Shown in pieces: positions 1 through 12,500 of a DNA stretch of 64,000 nucleotides (position 1 is its first letter; each line of letters opens with the position of its first letter). The DNA is from Pycnopodia helianthoides (Eukaryota > Echinodermata > Asteroidea > Forcipulatida > Asteriidae): contig CM063250.1 of assembly GCA_032158295.1 (NCBI GenBank), positions 9,473,001 through 9,537,000 of the forward strand, given 5' to 3'. Under the pieces are notes generated by a model. The model saw only the letters and a list, made by a program, of their open reading frames with translations, had not been told where the DNA came from and did no database searches. The translations under genes and the position numbers were made by a program.

Positions 1-2090
1 TTGGTTACTACATAAATTGGTCTCATAATTCAAAAAATAGCTCTGCCTCCTGTTGAAAAACAAATAATGAGCGCTTTAATACCCCCCTAGGGTGTGATAA
101 AGCAAACCCATTATTATTTATAATGGTTATTAGGCAGTGAAAACCAAATCTACATGCAAGGCTCCAGCCCGCATCAGGATTCACACCGGGGTAAAAAAAA
201 AACCACTTGAACCTACCATGTTACTTGTTAGTTCAGTTGCGATAGTCGTACCATAGAGCAAGTCGTACCCTCCATCCTCTCGACGGTCGCAGAGGATGGA
301 GGGTTTCTATAATTATCACAACTACCTACGCTGTGTGGGCCTCCTTCATCTCATTAAGAATGGATCAAACTGAGTAAAATGATTACTCAAAAACTGAGTA
401 AAATGATCACTCAAAACTGAAAGGGTCATGAATGATGGACAATAAACGCTTAACTAAATGATAATAAAGCAAGAAACAGTGGTTTAACTCACCTGTATGA
501 ACAACAGTACTACAACCACCACCACTGTGTGGCCGTGGGTCAATAGATGCCATTTCCCATCCATCTCTACTCGCAGGCAAGGAGAAGGGTCTTACTTTCT
601 GATGATGGAGTTACTGGCCTGCCTGCCTGCCTGCTCAATTAGTGGTAAATGCTGGCAACAATTTCCTATGACTATAAATTCTACGCAGAGCTTTTCCCAA
701 ACAAATACGTCCAAGTTGGGCGGTTCCGAATTACAGTCTGAAGTCTTGTGAAGAGTGAACACTATCTGAAAGACTCTGTTCTTAGGCGACACAATGAGAA
801 ACACTGGCAATGAACGGGAAGATTGCAATAAGATGTCATCCTTGTTCTAACCTTATATTGTTGCTACTTCACTTGTTAGAAAAGTAATTTGCCTGCAGGA
901 AGAACGAAATTCTACCTACATGGAATGTCCAGTAAACGACGAACAACGAAACACTCGTGCTCTTTAGTCTTTGGCTTGCTGCTCCCTTACTCGCGTCACA
1001 GTCTAGTAGTACATAGTTTTTAGTTGTGTGCTGTACGTACCCGGATACAGCAAGGCTTGCTCTAAAGTCTATGTTACAAACAACAAGTAAAGTAGTACCA
1101 CCATGGTAGTAGTAGTAGTAGCTACTTACTGTCGCACTGAAGAAAAAACAACTCACAAGATTTTACTGTAAACAATTTTTAATTTTTTTTAAACCGTTTA
1201 TAAAAAGATTTCTGGAATTGTCGTAATCCCATTAATATCTCACAACAGCATCGAACGAGTAACGGTGACTTTGGTGCACTTGTGGTTTACTGACGAAATC
1301 CATGTGATTGTATTGATTGCTAATCGGAAATAATCGTTTTACATGTGTGCAATTGCAACTGGCATAGTTTCCTGGTTCATCAAACATTTACAATCGGCAT
1401 GTTCAAAAAATAGGATAGGGGTGTTTTTCCATCAACGGGATTGCCGTCAATTTTAACGCCAGTGCAAAAGTCGATAACGGACTTTCGTCTGTTTAGTCAT
1501 TTAGTAAGAATATTCTCTCATTTACAATACTTAAATAAAAATGAAGGGAATTGTGTGAGGTGTGTAATATAACACTGATTAAACAAATAATACCAGAGAA
1601 ATAACTTTGATCTGCTCCATTTTCGGGCCAAATGGAGGGGGGGGGGAACGCTTGTTCCTCCCCAAAATCGGCTGGCACCCTGCTGTTAATTGTACATTGT
1701 ACTGGTATTATTAACAGGAATACGAGGTACCAATCAGGTGGGGGCGTGTCAGGTTTCATCGATGACCTCATCATAAGGGCGGGGCGTGTATATACGTTCA
1801 TCATGTTGCCGGTAAACAAAATTTAATTGGCAATTTGTAATTTCTGCAACAAGAGATTTGCCGATGCGGCACTGAACACTCCGTGTTGGGCAATGTCCCT
1901 TCTTTGCTCTTTAAAATAAAATGAAACTATTTCATTACCACTTACATTATGTTCTCAATACATGTGAAAATAAAACAAGCTCATCAACTATATTTCCGTT
2001 CTCAAAACAATTTTAAGGCCACGAGAATGAAAGTTTTAGATTTGCGTCCGGGCATTTTTGAAATGACATGAGGCCTTTTTTCATTTTTCA
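1..2090. other. Intergenic, no gene seen
   Basis: AT-rich sequence with short open frames lacking splice or family support. It holds a 13-bp-stem hairpin at 268-303 (ccctccatcctct and its complement around a 10-base loop) and a G10 run near 1635. Confidence 0.5.
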
Positions 2091-2129
2091 TTTTTCATTA
2101 TTTTTTCGTAGTATAAGAAGCTTCTTCAA

Positions 2130-2380
2130 AGACCCACAATGCGCGCACATGTGTACACGGCGCTGTGTGAAGCGCATTCCACGGGTTTGCGCAATCTGCA
2201 TATTGCGCACACTTTTGCAAAATCGGCCGCTTGAACTGTCAGTATAAAGAGCGCAAACTGAAAATTGCGCACAATTTGCAAGGTCGGGCAGATTAACTGC
2301 CAAATCTGCAGAGCGCAAACTGCAGTTTGCGCGCAATTTTGCCTAATTCGTTGTGCAAATCCGTTAATTGCGCTCAACAC
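2130..2380. repeat. Degenerate gcgcaaactg / ttgcgcac repeats
   Basis: The motif gcgcaaactg or its complement recurs at irregular spacing, mixed with cagattaactgcc-like words. The open frames here follow the repeat and are not taken as genes. Confidence 0.45.
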
Positions 2381-2699
2381 ATGAACGATCGTGGACGTAT
2401 TCGTGAATGTGTCGGAATAAAAAAATAACGCGAAATAAAAAAACTTTCCGACCTACCGACCCAATTTTAATGACATATAATCGGAAACAGAACCCTTTTA
2501 TTGTTTGGCCTGAATTGAAACTTGAAAATTTGTGATGCAGAGTCTTTTTTGTGGAAATAATGAAATTTTGTGAAAATAATGAAATTTTTCGGCGGTAGCT
2601 TTCAGAGCATACGGGCGGTGGACGCAAATCTATAACTTTCATTATCATGGCCTAAACGAGTACAAAGAACTTGGCCTCACCCAACTAAGCATCTTTAGC

Positions 2700-3150
2700 T
2701 TAGCTGGACATTCACAGTCACTCCGTAAAAAAATTATCTTGAAAATATCGATGTGCCGTTTCGAACAATAAATACACAATTGTTGGTTTATTTCTTTCGA
2801 GAAAAACAATCAAGGTATTGGCGACATGCATGCTTTTCTGTCGGGAAAAAGACACGTAATAAACCCGGTGTGCAGTTTCAAACATTTTTTTTAATGACAA
2901 AATTTAAATTCACACGGGAAAAAAAATAAGGACGTTTGCGAAACACGTTTTCAAGCTCTGAGAAATAATGGAAACTTGGTAATTCCGGTGCGCCGTTTCA
3001 GAATATCCAGATTATCCCTCGGAAGAAAATGAGAATCTCTGTGAAGCGCCTGTTTTCAGGCTCAGAAAACCAACTGGAAGCTTGGTAGGCTGATCCAGTG
3101 CGCCGTTTTTTGAAAAAAAAGGATCTTTGCGAAACTCAGGTTTTCGGGCT
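2700..3150. repeat. Degenerate tandem repeat, about 115-bp period
   Basis: Blocks around gtgcgccgtttc recur at about 2752, 2868, 2988 and 3098. Each is followed by a variable stretch containing gaaac(a/t)c and ttttcaggct-type words. About four diverged copies. Confidence 0.5.
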
Positions 3151-3433
3151 TGGAAAAAAAGCTAGGGCTAACTAGGCCCAGAGATATTCATTTTGGGACA
3201 AAGAAATGTTTGTTATCCCTTTTTTTGGGGGGGGGGGTGGGGTGGTTATAGTGTATCGAACCATTAATTTGCATGTTGATCTCAATTACCCCGCCCCCTG
3301 TCACCCAACTGGTTACGTCACTGTTGCATCTACTGCTTCAATTTCATTAGGTAGTTTATTTAAAATTGGGTTGAACAAAGGAAGGTAATTTATTTTGTAC
3401 AATTTTTGCCACTTGAAGACAAATATGTGAGGT

Positions 3434-3830
3434 TTAAAGGAACATTACAGAATTGGTAAGAAAAAAACTTTTAAAATATACTTTTTGATCACAGATTTAC
3501 ACAAAACTTACACGGTCTAATGATGATGATAGTAGAAAACATACCTTGAAATATTTCTGTCTGAAATGCCATATTTGATGAGAAATGAATAAACTAATTT
3601 TCCGATTGGAGTTTATCGCTCAGTGAGCGTTTGATTCATTTGTTGAATCTATATGATTTCATGCAAATGTGTAATCGGTTTTTCACTATTTTCTCGTGAC
3701 CCAGATGGCCGATTGATCTCAAACTTCTACTACAGGTTTGTCAGTTTATGTATATGGTGGATTACATAAAGTGCTTACACTGCCAGCAACTGTTTTGTTA
3801 GCAAAAACCAATTCTGTAATGTTCCTTTAA
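3434..3830. mobile_element. TTAA-flanked MITE, family A copy 1
   Basis: Bounded by TTAA on both sides with inverted ends aggaacattacagaattgg and its complement. The interior is nearly identical to 12051-12432 and 43478-43872. No coding capacity. Confidence 0.85.
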
Positions 3831-4064
3831 TTTTGTTTTCTTTGTAAACTGTGGGCGATTTATAACGTGGATTCTTTGAACCTCATGTTTATGATCGTCC
3901 TTGGAGGGAATGTTTCAAAAATGTTTGGATCCCCACTGGCGGTTCTCTTAAAAATGTGTACATCGGGTTTCCCTGCAAATTGACCGTGTTAATAATTTCT
4001 CAACTGCAGAACAGTTGCTCCGATTTGACTTAGTAGACTACTTCAAAAAAAAAAACACCAACAA

Positions 4065-4250
4065 AACAAATTTTTCCAAAATAAACATTTATTTGTTGAA
4101 GTACTTTTTGGTAGAAAACCAAGCTATGGAAAAACAAAGCGGGTACATTGAACAGTAAACAAATTTTTCCAAAATAAACATTTATTTGTTGAAGTACTTT
4201 TTGGTAGAAAACCAAGCTATGGAAAAACAAAGCGGGTACATTGAACAGTA
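4065..4250. repeat. Perfect 93-bp tandem duplication
   Basis: Two copies (4065-4157 and 4158-4250) appear identical. Since 93 is divisible by three, a minus-strand open frame repeats a 31-residue block twice, but there is no coding evidence. Each unit holds AATAAA on both strands, so it may act as a 3'-end region. Confidence 0.85.
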
Positions 4251-4812
4251 GACCGACACACAGTGATGATGATGATTGATGTTGTTTGGGGTTGAGAAAG
4301 TAAATACACTGATAAAGACAATGGAATAAGGAGGGGTTGACATGAGGAAGGTGATGATGAAAAAACCCAAAGTCCAAACATACCACAATACACCTCATAA
4401 AATTTCTCTATCAAACTCTAGCTTTTATAAAGCTAATTGACAGTTACAGAAATGACAAACGAACAAAAACTTTCACCGAGCACAGCTCTACCGTAGATTT
4501 CCCAAAATATTAACCAAACAAATTGCACCAAACTAGTTGTGACCAAAGTACACGTCAATTTAACTCTTAATATAAAACGTTAAGTGCATACTCCTTTTCA
4601 ATTATTTCTTTAAGTGATTAGTTTTCTCTGCTAATGCGGAGTGATTTATATTCAATCAGAATTGTTACATTAACTTCAACAAATAGATCTTCTGAAAAAA
4701 AGTCTTAGTGGAAGCAAAGAGAGAAAAACCCAGATTCATGAAACAACAAAATGAGAACTTTTCAGCTTACAATTCCACCATGGCAACCTTAAGCAGTGAG
4801 TGAGACAGTGGC

Positions 4813-4908
4813 GATTCTCTGGGACTGTATTTTCCCCACCAGCTTTAAATATCACAGAAGGTAGTTGTGATATTTAAACTGGCCGGGAAAACACAGTCCC
4901 ACAGAATC
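4813..4908. repeat. Inverted repeat with about 45-bp arms
   Basis: gattctctgggactgt to atatcacaga is mirrored by tgtgatattt to acagaatc around a short centre. It looks like a small fold-back or MITE remnant. Confidence 0.7.
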
Positions 4909-4909
4909 A

Positions 4910-6200
4910 TTATAAGTACATAACTCAACGACACATCTATATAAGCCTATAAATGTAAATTCAATTTTTCCTGATTTATCCACAGATAATTGGTACAGCA
5001 TTGACTATTCTGGAACAAGTTTACTTATACACTGCATGGAGGTACCTCCATGATCAGTGTATGCTTTGTGATAATCATGTTATCACCTCAGTGCAGTAAG
5101 TTTGTGTAATGTGGAATAACCTTAGAGGTCATGCATAATGAGATATGACCTTTTGGGGTCAGACACAACGACTTAAGAACCCTTTTCCATACAAAGGAAA
5201 CAACCTTTAGAGTAGAGAAATTCAAATTTGTTTAGGCCATGGATATAAAATACGGCCTTTTCAGGCTGTCCTGCATAACATTAGATGACCTTTGAGGTCA
5301 TATAATATAAAACCTTCATGCAATCCCAGCCTATCATGACTCAATAAAAAATAATCTTTAAGAAATTCCTTTTTTCTATGTCATTTAAATGCAGATACAG
5401 AAATTTTTTTACAGACATTTTTAAAGTCTAAAAGTCCAAACTGGAACTACTTTGTATACTTTTAAAGACCAGCTTGAACAAAAACAGCAACATGCGATCT
5501 TTTAAGAAGTGTTCAATCAAAAGAGAAAATTTAGTTCAAATGAGATTAAACAGTTTTTAAAATGTAAACAAATCCACCCCCAAACCCTAATACTTTCAAG
5601 CACAATCTGAAAGAAAAAAGTACAGCTAGTTTTTCAAAACCTTGAAGTTGGGCCGAATTTTGTGATTGACATTTATGAAAAATTCAAAGTGTTAAAGTAT
5701 CTAAATTACAAAAGACCGATAAACTAATACGTTATAAACAAGTTCAGCTGGCAGTCAAACTTGTATGTAACTGCAGAATTTTCCCTAGTTATGCAAAATT
5801 TTGACAACTTTTTGAGCTATACACTATGCACATTTCAAATTCTATTTTAACTATGAAGGTGAAAATGTTATGACAATTATTTTGATTTCTATGTAAAATT
5901 GAGGAAAGGTAATAAACAGGGGGGGGGAATAAAGTTTCCGTTTTTTTTTTTTTTTAAGTTTCAGAACTGTTTTTTGCACAAAACCCTGAACTTTTTACCA
6001 CGACCCTGCTCCACTCCCACCAACCGATTATCTATAGGTGCAAAGTTAGTTAATACAAAAAATAAAATTATGAAAATAAAGGAACAACTTTCCAAACTCA
6101 GATTTCCCTGTTGTTTTGGCATGCAGCCCACCATCTTTGTCATATTCCCTATGTGCAAAAGCATCAACGAATACTGGTTCTCATTTAATAGGATGGTGTC
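4910..6200. other. Intergenic or acid phosphatase 3' region, no gene seen
   Basis: AT-rich, with a poly-G/poly-T patch at 5920-5956 and a short palindrome (catggaggtacctccatg) near 5036. No exon signals found. Confidence 0.4.
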
Positions 6201-6207
6201 AGACTAT

Positions 6208-6213
6208 TTTATT
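6208..6213 (-). terminator. Candidate polyadenylation signal of the acid phosphatase gene
   Basis: AATAAA on the minus strand about 190 bases after the stop codon. Other AATAAA copies lie further down (for example inside the 93-bp repeats near 4.1 kb), so the true 3' end is not fixed. Confidence 0.35.
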
Positions 6214-6403
6214 CTTCCAACCTTGGTTGGGTTACAGTTATTTGAAAATGATAGTTTCTGAGCATTTGAGGAATACGATCTTCTTCTTTGCTTCTGCTGG
6301 AGTAAAACTAAAAAGATATAGAGAAGTAGATATATATATATTTAAAGCGCTGCATAATTCATAAAATGTCTTCTCCATCTTCTCCATTGACCATTTCTAA
6401 TAG

Positions 6404-6534
6404 TCATGCATTGGTGTCGTCTGACTGCATCCGGTGATGGCGGATTTTGGACCGACGACAGCGGCAAATAAGAACTCCGATGAGCGTTAGCATGGTGATG
6501 ACGAGCAGACCGATGACGATACTTATCAGGATAA
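6404..6534 (-). CDS. ACP2: Acid phosphatase exon 10 (membrane anchor, tail and stop)
   Basis: Begins after acceptor tctgcacctag in phase 1. It encodes about 23 hydrophobic residues (384-406), the basic stretch CRCRRSK, then a short tail ending SDDTNA and TGA at 6404-6406. This is the anchor and cytosolic tail expected of ACP2-type enzymes. Confidence 0.9.
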
Positions 6535-9500
6535 CTAGGTGCAGAAGTGGGATGACAGAGAAAGAGGAAAATGGTGGGCCTGAGTGAAGAACTAGGTCAA
6601 CATGTTGACAACAGAAAGAAAAAGAAGATACACAAAAATACTATGTTTTCTGGTTTTTACGGGAGCGTCTCAAAAATGGGGTGCAATTTAGGCGCAGAAG
6701 AATGTTTCCGCGGGCACACACCTGCAATCAATTGGACCTTCAGACCATTCCAATAGACTGCATCATTGTGCTGAACTACAGGAGCAATCCTACACAAGTG
6801 AATACGCATAGTAGTAATTTTTAATGTTTCAATGACATGTTCTAGTGGTCCATTGGAACGGTCCATACGTGCTTGAATACTTACGGTCCAATTAGAAAGG
6901 TTCCCACCATTCTGACTTTTGGAACGTTCCCTGAAGATGGTACACTCTTTTGTTAGGCATAGGCACAAATGAGGGGTGAACGAAAACAGCCAGAGTAGAC
7001 TCTGGCACTTAGATATTGTGTACACTCTTGACAGGGTATCTGAATGCATGATTGGGATGGGACAGGAATCTCAAGGAAGAGTGTTTTGGCTTCGGCTGTA
7101 AAAGCAACAGTGTTGTAGTCCGAGACCGCGACTGAGACCTGAAGGTCCTAGACCGCGACCGAGACCTGAAGGGTATATGATAATGCTACCCTTGCTAAAA
7201 GCTCTCTCCACAGGTTTAGAGGATACTGGAAATGACAGAATTTTTAAGCCAGCTTAAAAAGGGTTGGTAGTTTCTTATGGCTAATTGTTGCCAGAACTGT
7301 AGTGCACATAACCCAGGGGCAAAATTCTTTTGCCTCCTATAGGTATTTCACGAGCTGCCATCTTGCAACACCTCCATGCCGATATCGACTGTTTATGGCA
7401 AGGTGTTCTACTACAGCAGAACAGTACACTAGGTCCCAAGCAAAATGCACACTGTTCATGAATGTGTACCCTTGGTACGATGTACATGCAAGAATATTTT
7501 GTGTGCATGATACACAGTGTGTTCTGTGCGAGTTTGGTTGGATGCACAATATGTGGTCCACAGGCAGGACAGGCAAGGAAAGGGAGGTTGGGATGTTCTC
7601 AACCCCCCACCAATTTTTTTTATGTGTTGCATAGTGGTAAAAAGGCTGGTCTCAAAGCGAGACCAGTTGAATATTCAAGACCGGAAAGGGTCCGAGACCG
7701 AGACCACAGGGTACCAAGACCTAAGACCAGTGAGTAAAACCAGTCTCCCAAAACAATGAAAAGCAATAGACCCTTATCATATCTAGACCATTTTTATCCT
7801 GTTCCACCGAGTGCAATAGCACAAATAAACACCGATTCTCATGGTACCAGACTAGTGTTGTCCATCCCGCCTCAGCATGATCACATTGATTTGAATGGAA
7901 GAAGCACAAGATGGCTGTACTGTGATAAAGGTCATTACACAAAATCAGCAGAGCATTGAGTTTCGAAAAGGGGAACATTCCTTACTGATGCTCATGCTAT
8001 TGCTCAGGAACGGAGTGGTGATTCCGCAGGCAGCTTTGATGTCCTCGGGAACCATGTCCTTGGTGAGCGTTGTGAACTTCTCCAGGGGACAAGCTGCTTC
8101 ACAGTCCTCAATCACCAAGGGGTAGGGAGCTTTAGTGGTATCATTGCGGAATAAAATGTTGACAGTGCTTTGCCTGATGAGATTAATAAAGACATGGGGA
8201 AGGCATTTGTGGGTTGATATGGCCGAGTGGTCTAAGCATGTTTGACTTGTTTAAAGAGGTAGAAAAATGAAGTTATGAACAAAAACATCCCCATCAAAAA
8301 AATGTAGAGACCCATTTTTCCCAGAATGATGTCATCAGACATTTTGGATATTGACAAATTTTGCACTGGAAGGGTATCAATACTATGGCAATTTACACCA
8401 TTTTAACGTGAGGCAAGAAATTTGTATTTTTTCCCCCCAATCACATGAGGACTCTATCTATTCGAAAATGAGTACATCACAAAATTGAAAGGATCATTTC
8501 TCTTCCTCTTTAATGTATGTATTGATCAAGTTGTTAGAATGACCTGGGCCCAATTTCACAGAGCTGCTTCAGCACAAAAAGTAGAGACACAACAAAATCA
8601 TGCTTAACCAGTATACGGTTATCAGCATGTCAAACATACCACTCGTGACTGGTATCCTGCTGATTTCTACTCAGCAGAAAAATGTTAAGCATTATTTTCG
8701 GCTTAAGCAGCTTTATGACACTAGGCCTTCCTTAGAATATGGGTATGACTCATGGCTTCAACTTGACGCTTGTGCCCTTCAGAGGGCTAACTTTTAACCA
8801 TAAAACAAGGGCCGAAGTTCATACAGCTGTTTACTGGTAAGCAATGTTTGTGTTTGCCAAAAGCAAAAAAAAAATAACATGCTTTAATAGCAAAAGTATG
8901 TTCCATAATCATCAAGAAGATTTCCCAGTGTGCGTGTTCACAAAGAACTTTGCACTTTTGAGTCTCTCATCTACTTACAGGAACTCCCAGCAAGCTGGAG
9001 TGTCTTTTGCTTTGTTTATGGCAAACAGTGGTTCTGAAATAAAAACCTGTGCTAAAAGTCTGCTTCTTAAGCAACAACCGTCTGCTTACAAGCTTTCATA
9101 CAATTGTCCCCACAGCACAATGATCATTGTATGCACAGAATGTTTATCGAGAAGAAGTCAACCCTGGTGCTTCTTCAGAGTGTGAAGGTATAGACCTGGG
9201 CCCAAATGTCATGGCACTGCTTGCTGCGGAGTTCTGCGCCTATAGCCAATAGAATCACACGCTTTACCAGGCACCACAAGCGCAGAATTCTGTGGTAAGT
9301 ATGGCACCATCCTGGCTATGTTCCCTGTGGCTATGAATACTGATATCTACTATTCCAGAAAAGGGGGACCAGACTATTTTTTACCTTCCTCCCTCGGTTT
9401 GGTCACATTAATATAAATGACTCATATAAACAGGGTGGCTGTCCTGGTAAAAGTTTGCTATCCTGTTTTAGGATCTGGGTTGTTAATTCTGAAATACATG

Positions 9501-12500
9501 TACTACATCCGAAGTATTGGGGGGGATACCCAAGGGATGCATGTACCCAGCACATTGTAACCCCCTTGTAAATACTTTGCCTCTCAGCCCCTATAAGGCC
9601 CTATGGATCTCCCCCTGCTACGTGTTAAGCTTATAAGACGTAACGATGGATTCAACGAAAAGGAACTTTTCACAAATTTATATCTTTGACGTGTACAATT
9701 ACCCATCCTACTCTGAGTAACATTTCCAGTGCTTTGTCCAACCATTTGAAACTATTTTAATTCCACATGTTGTGCGTGGTCATGGTGGAGGCAAAACAAT
9801 GCAATATGTGCATGTGTGTATTGTGTAGATGCATTAAGCACAGACTGGATTAGTCTATCTATGATTAAAAAACCACAGCAGACGATGTTGAATGGTCAGA
9901 CAGTAGGAGGGTTGATGACTTTATTTACCCGTTATCCTCTTTCCAAAGCTCTACGATGACACAAGATGCTAGAGGTGACTGTACGCCATTATAAATGCCC
10001 AATGCCGACAGAAGGGCAGCCAATGTTGTATCATGCTGTAAACATTGACAACAAGAGACAAAAAGTTGTCTCAATGATGTAAAAATGTGTAGCAAGGAGA
10101 TACAATAATATAGCAACGTTTCAATGATATAAGAGTTTGAAAATTTGAACAGTGGAGATACAATTTAGTAAAGTTTTCAGTAAAACCTCGTACATGGCAG
10201 GCCTCTCTTTGGTTCTGAAAAGAACTGATGGTGAAACAACTCAACATTTTGATCAGTATATAATAATATTGATAATAATATACAGTTCTTATATAGTGCT
10301 CTATCACACCCGAGGGTGTCTCAAAGCGCACATTTTTTCTACAAAGTCCATTTATTTACATAGCACCATATAATGGTTAACAAGATGCTGTGGCGCAATC
10401 TACAGCTATCCATACCAGAGAACACCAGTACTGAAGCAGAAGCATTTCTTACTTACTACATCATACAAAGCTTCAAATCTTAAGTAATCTTTTTATATTT
10501 ATTTTTGTATTGTTTTTTTCTCTCTACCTCTGTATACAAATATTTTGGGAATTGTTCACAAATCTGGATAAGAAGCTTACCGCTGAATACATGTATAATT
10601 TTCTCTTGAGATCCGTTGGGTCCTTCGTCGTTGATTTGTTGTGCATATTTTCTATAATTTCCCCGAGTAGTACTCCTGAAAGTTAGAAAAGCAATTTCGC
10701 ATGTGCACATAAACAAAAAAATACCAGCGATGCTGTTGAAACCCCTCAGCCCTTATACATTGTAAGTAACCCAAAATGTCACCAAACCATAATCCTATAC
10801 CCGAGCATGGTGACCTTGACAGTGGACCTGTGGAATTGAACTCACCACAGTGTCCTAGACCTTTGACCTTTTCACCCCCAAGTTACTCCTAGGTTTTCTT
10901 TCCCCAATGAAAACCCCCACCCAATACAAGTCCAATGGCACTTCTAACTTTAGTTACGATCCCAAACACCATTTGGCTGTAACTAGCAAACCATAAATCA
11001 TGTCAAACTCACCACCGAGACCTTGACCTTTTCACCCCTGAAACAATCCCAACTTTCCTTTCTCTAAGGGCAACCCCCCACCCAAGTTACAAGTCCAAAT
11101 GTCACTTCTAGTTCAAGTTACGGTATGGATACAAAAGTGCACGGACGGACGGAGGGTCTCAGGTGAAATACTCTAGGGTGTTACAGGGCATGAATTTCCA
11201 AATAATCTCCATTGACCAGGTGTTGTAGCTCAGAAATTTTTACCCAAACAGAAATATTTTTGCAAGACCAACTCTATTTCTCTCATTTTTAAGTAGTCGC
11301 TGACCTATCAGGAGGGCGGCTTGGACTCTGAAAATCTAAATGTGAAATGCATAGTAAATCTTAGAAATTGTGTGTTTAGAAAAACGCAAGGCTGCAGGTC
11401 TTGTTAGAGTGTAGGGTCAATCGTCAAAAACTTAAAATAATGGACTCTGGCCAGTGGCCCGGTGGGATATTTCGAGCTCTGGGTTTGTGACGTGTACAGC
11501 CAGTGTATCTGAATGCTCCTTTCAGGGAAAATTTCTTGTTCAAAAATGCATGACAGATCAGTGTTCCTGATCTTTTACCTATTCCCAGCTTTTAACATTT
11601 GCTCTGAGTTTAGCCGAGAAAAACTTACCTCCCTTGAGTCGACTCTTCTCTTTTGAGTTGAAAAGGAAATACATCCCGTAATCTGACACGGTTTTCAAGT
11701 CTTCGTACAAACCGGACACGTTAGCCCAATCTGGCCACTGCAAACCATGAACCCACTTTACAGACAATAAAAAATGAAAGACAAATCCCGAAAGAATGGT
11801 TAGATTTATCTCTTTATACATCTTTGTTGTAGTAAAACTAATGAATTTCAGAGAAGTCTGAATCCGATTCAACTTGGTTGTTGAAAGCATAGCATATGTA
11901 GGATAACACACTTTGTAAAATAGTGCAAGAAAAAAATTCTTAAAATGGTATTATCTACGCCAAAGGAGTTCAGCTTTCCAAGAAAAAAACACACAATTTA
12001 CTTAATACTTTACTGATTGTACAATTTTTTTTTTTTTATCAAACTTCAATTTAAAGGAACATTACAGAATTGGTAAGAAAAAAACTTGTAAAATATACTT
12101 TTGATCACAGATTTACATAAAACTTACACGGTCTAATGATGATGATAGTAGAAAACATCCCTTGAAATATTTCTGTCTGAAATGCCATATTTGATGAGAA
12201 ATGAATAAACTAATTTTCCGATTGGAGTTTATCGCTCAGTGAGCGTTTTATTCATTTGTCGAATCTATATGATTTCATGCAAATGTGTAATCGGTTTTTC
12301 GTGACCCAGATGGCCGATCGATCTCAAACTTCTACAGGTTTGTCAGTTTATGTATATGGTGGATTAAATAAAGTGCTTACACTGCCGGCAACTGTTTTGT
12401 AAGCAAAAACCAATTCTGTAATGTTCCTTTAAGGGTTTGAAAAATAAAAATAATGATTTTGAATAATATAATATGACAGCTTACCTCAACAAAAAGGGGA

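Noticed and set aside
4030..4398. 122-residue minus-strand frame with a repeated 31-residue block
   Set aside because: Explained by the 93-bp tandem duplication in AT-rich DNA.
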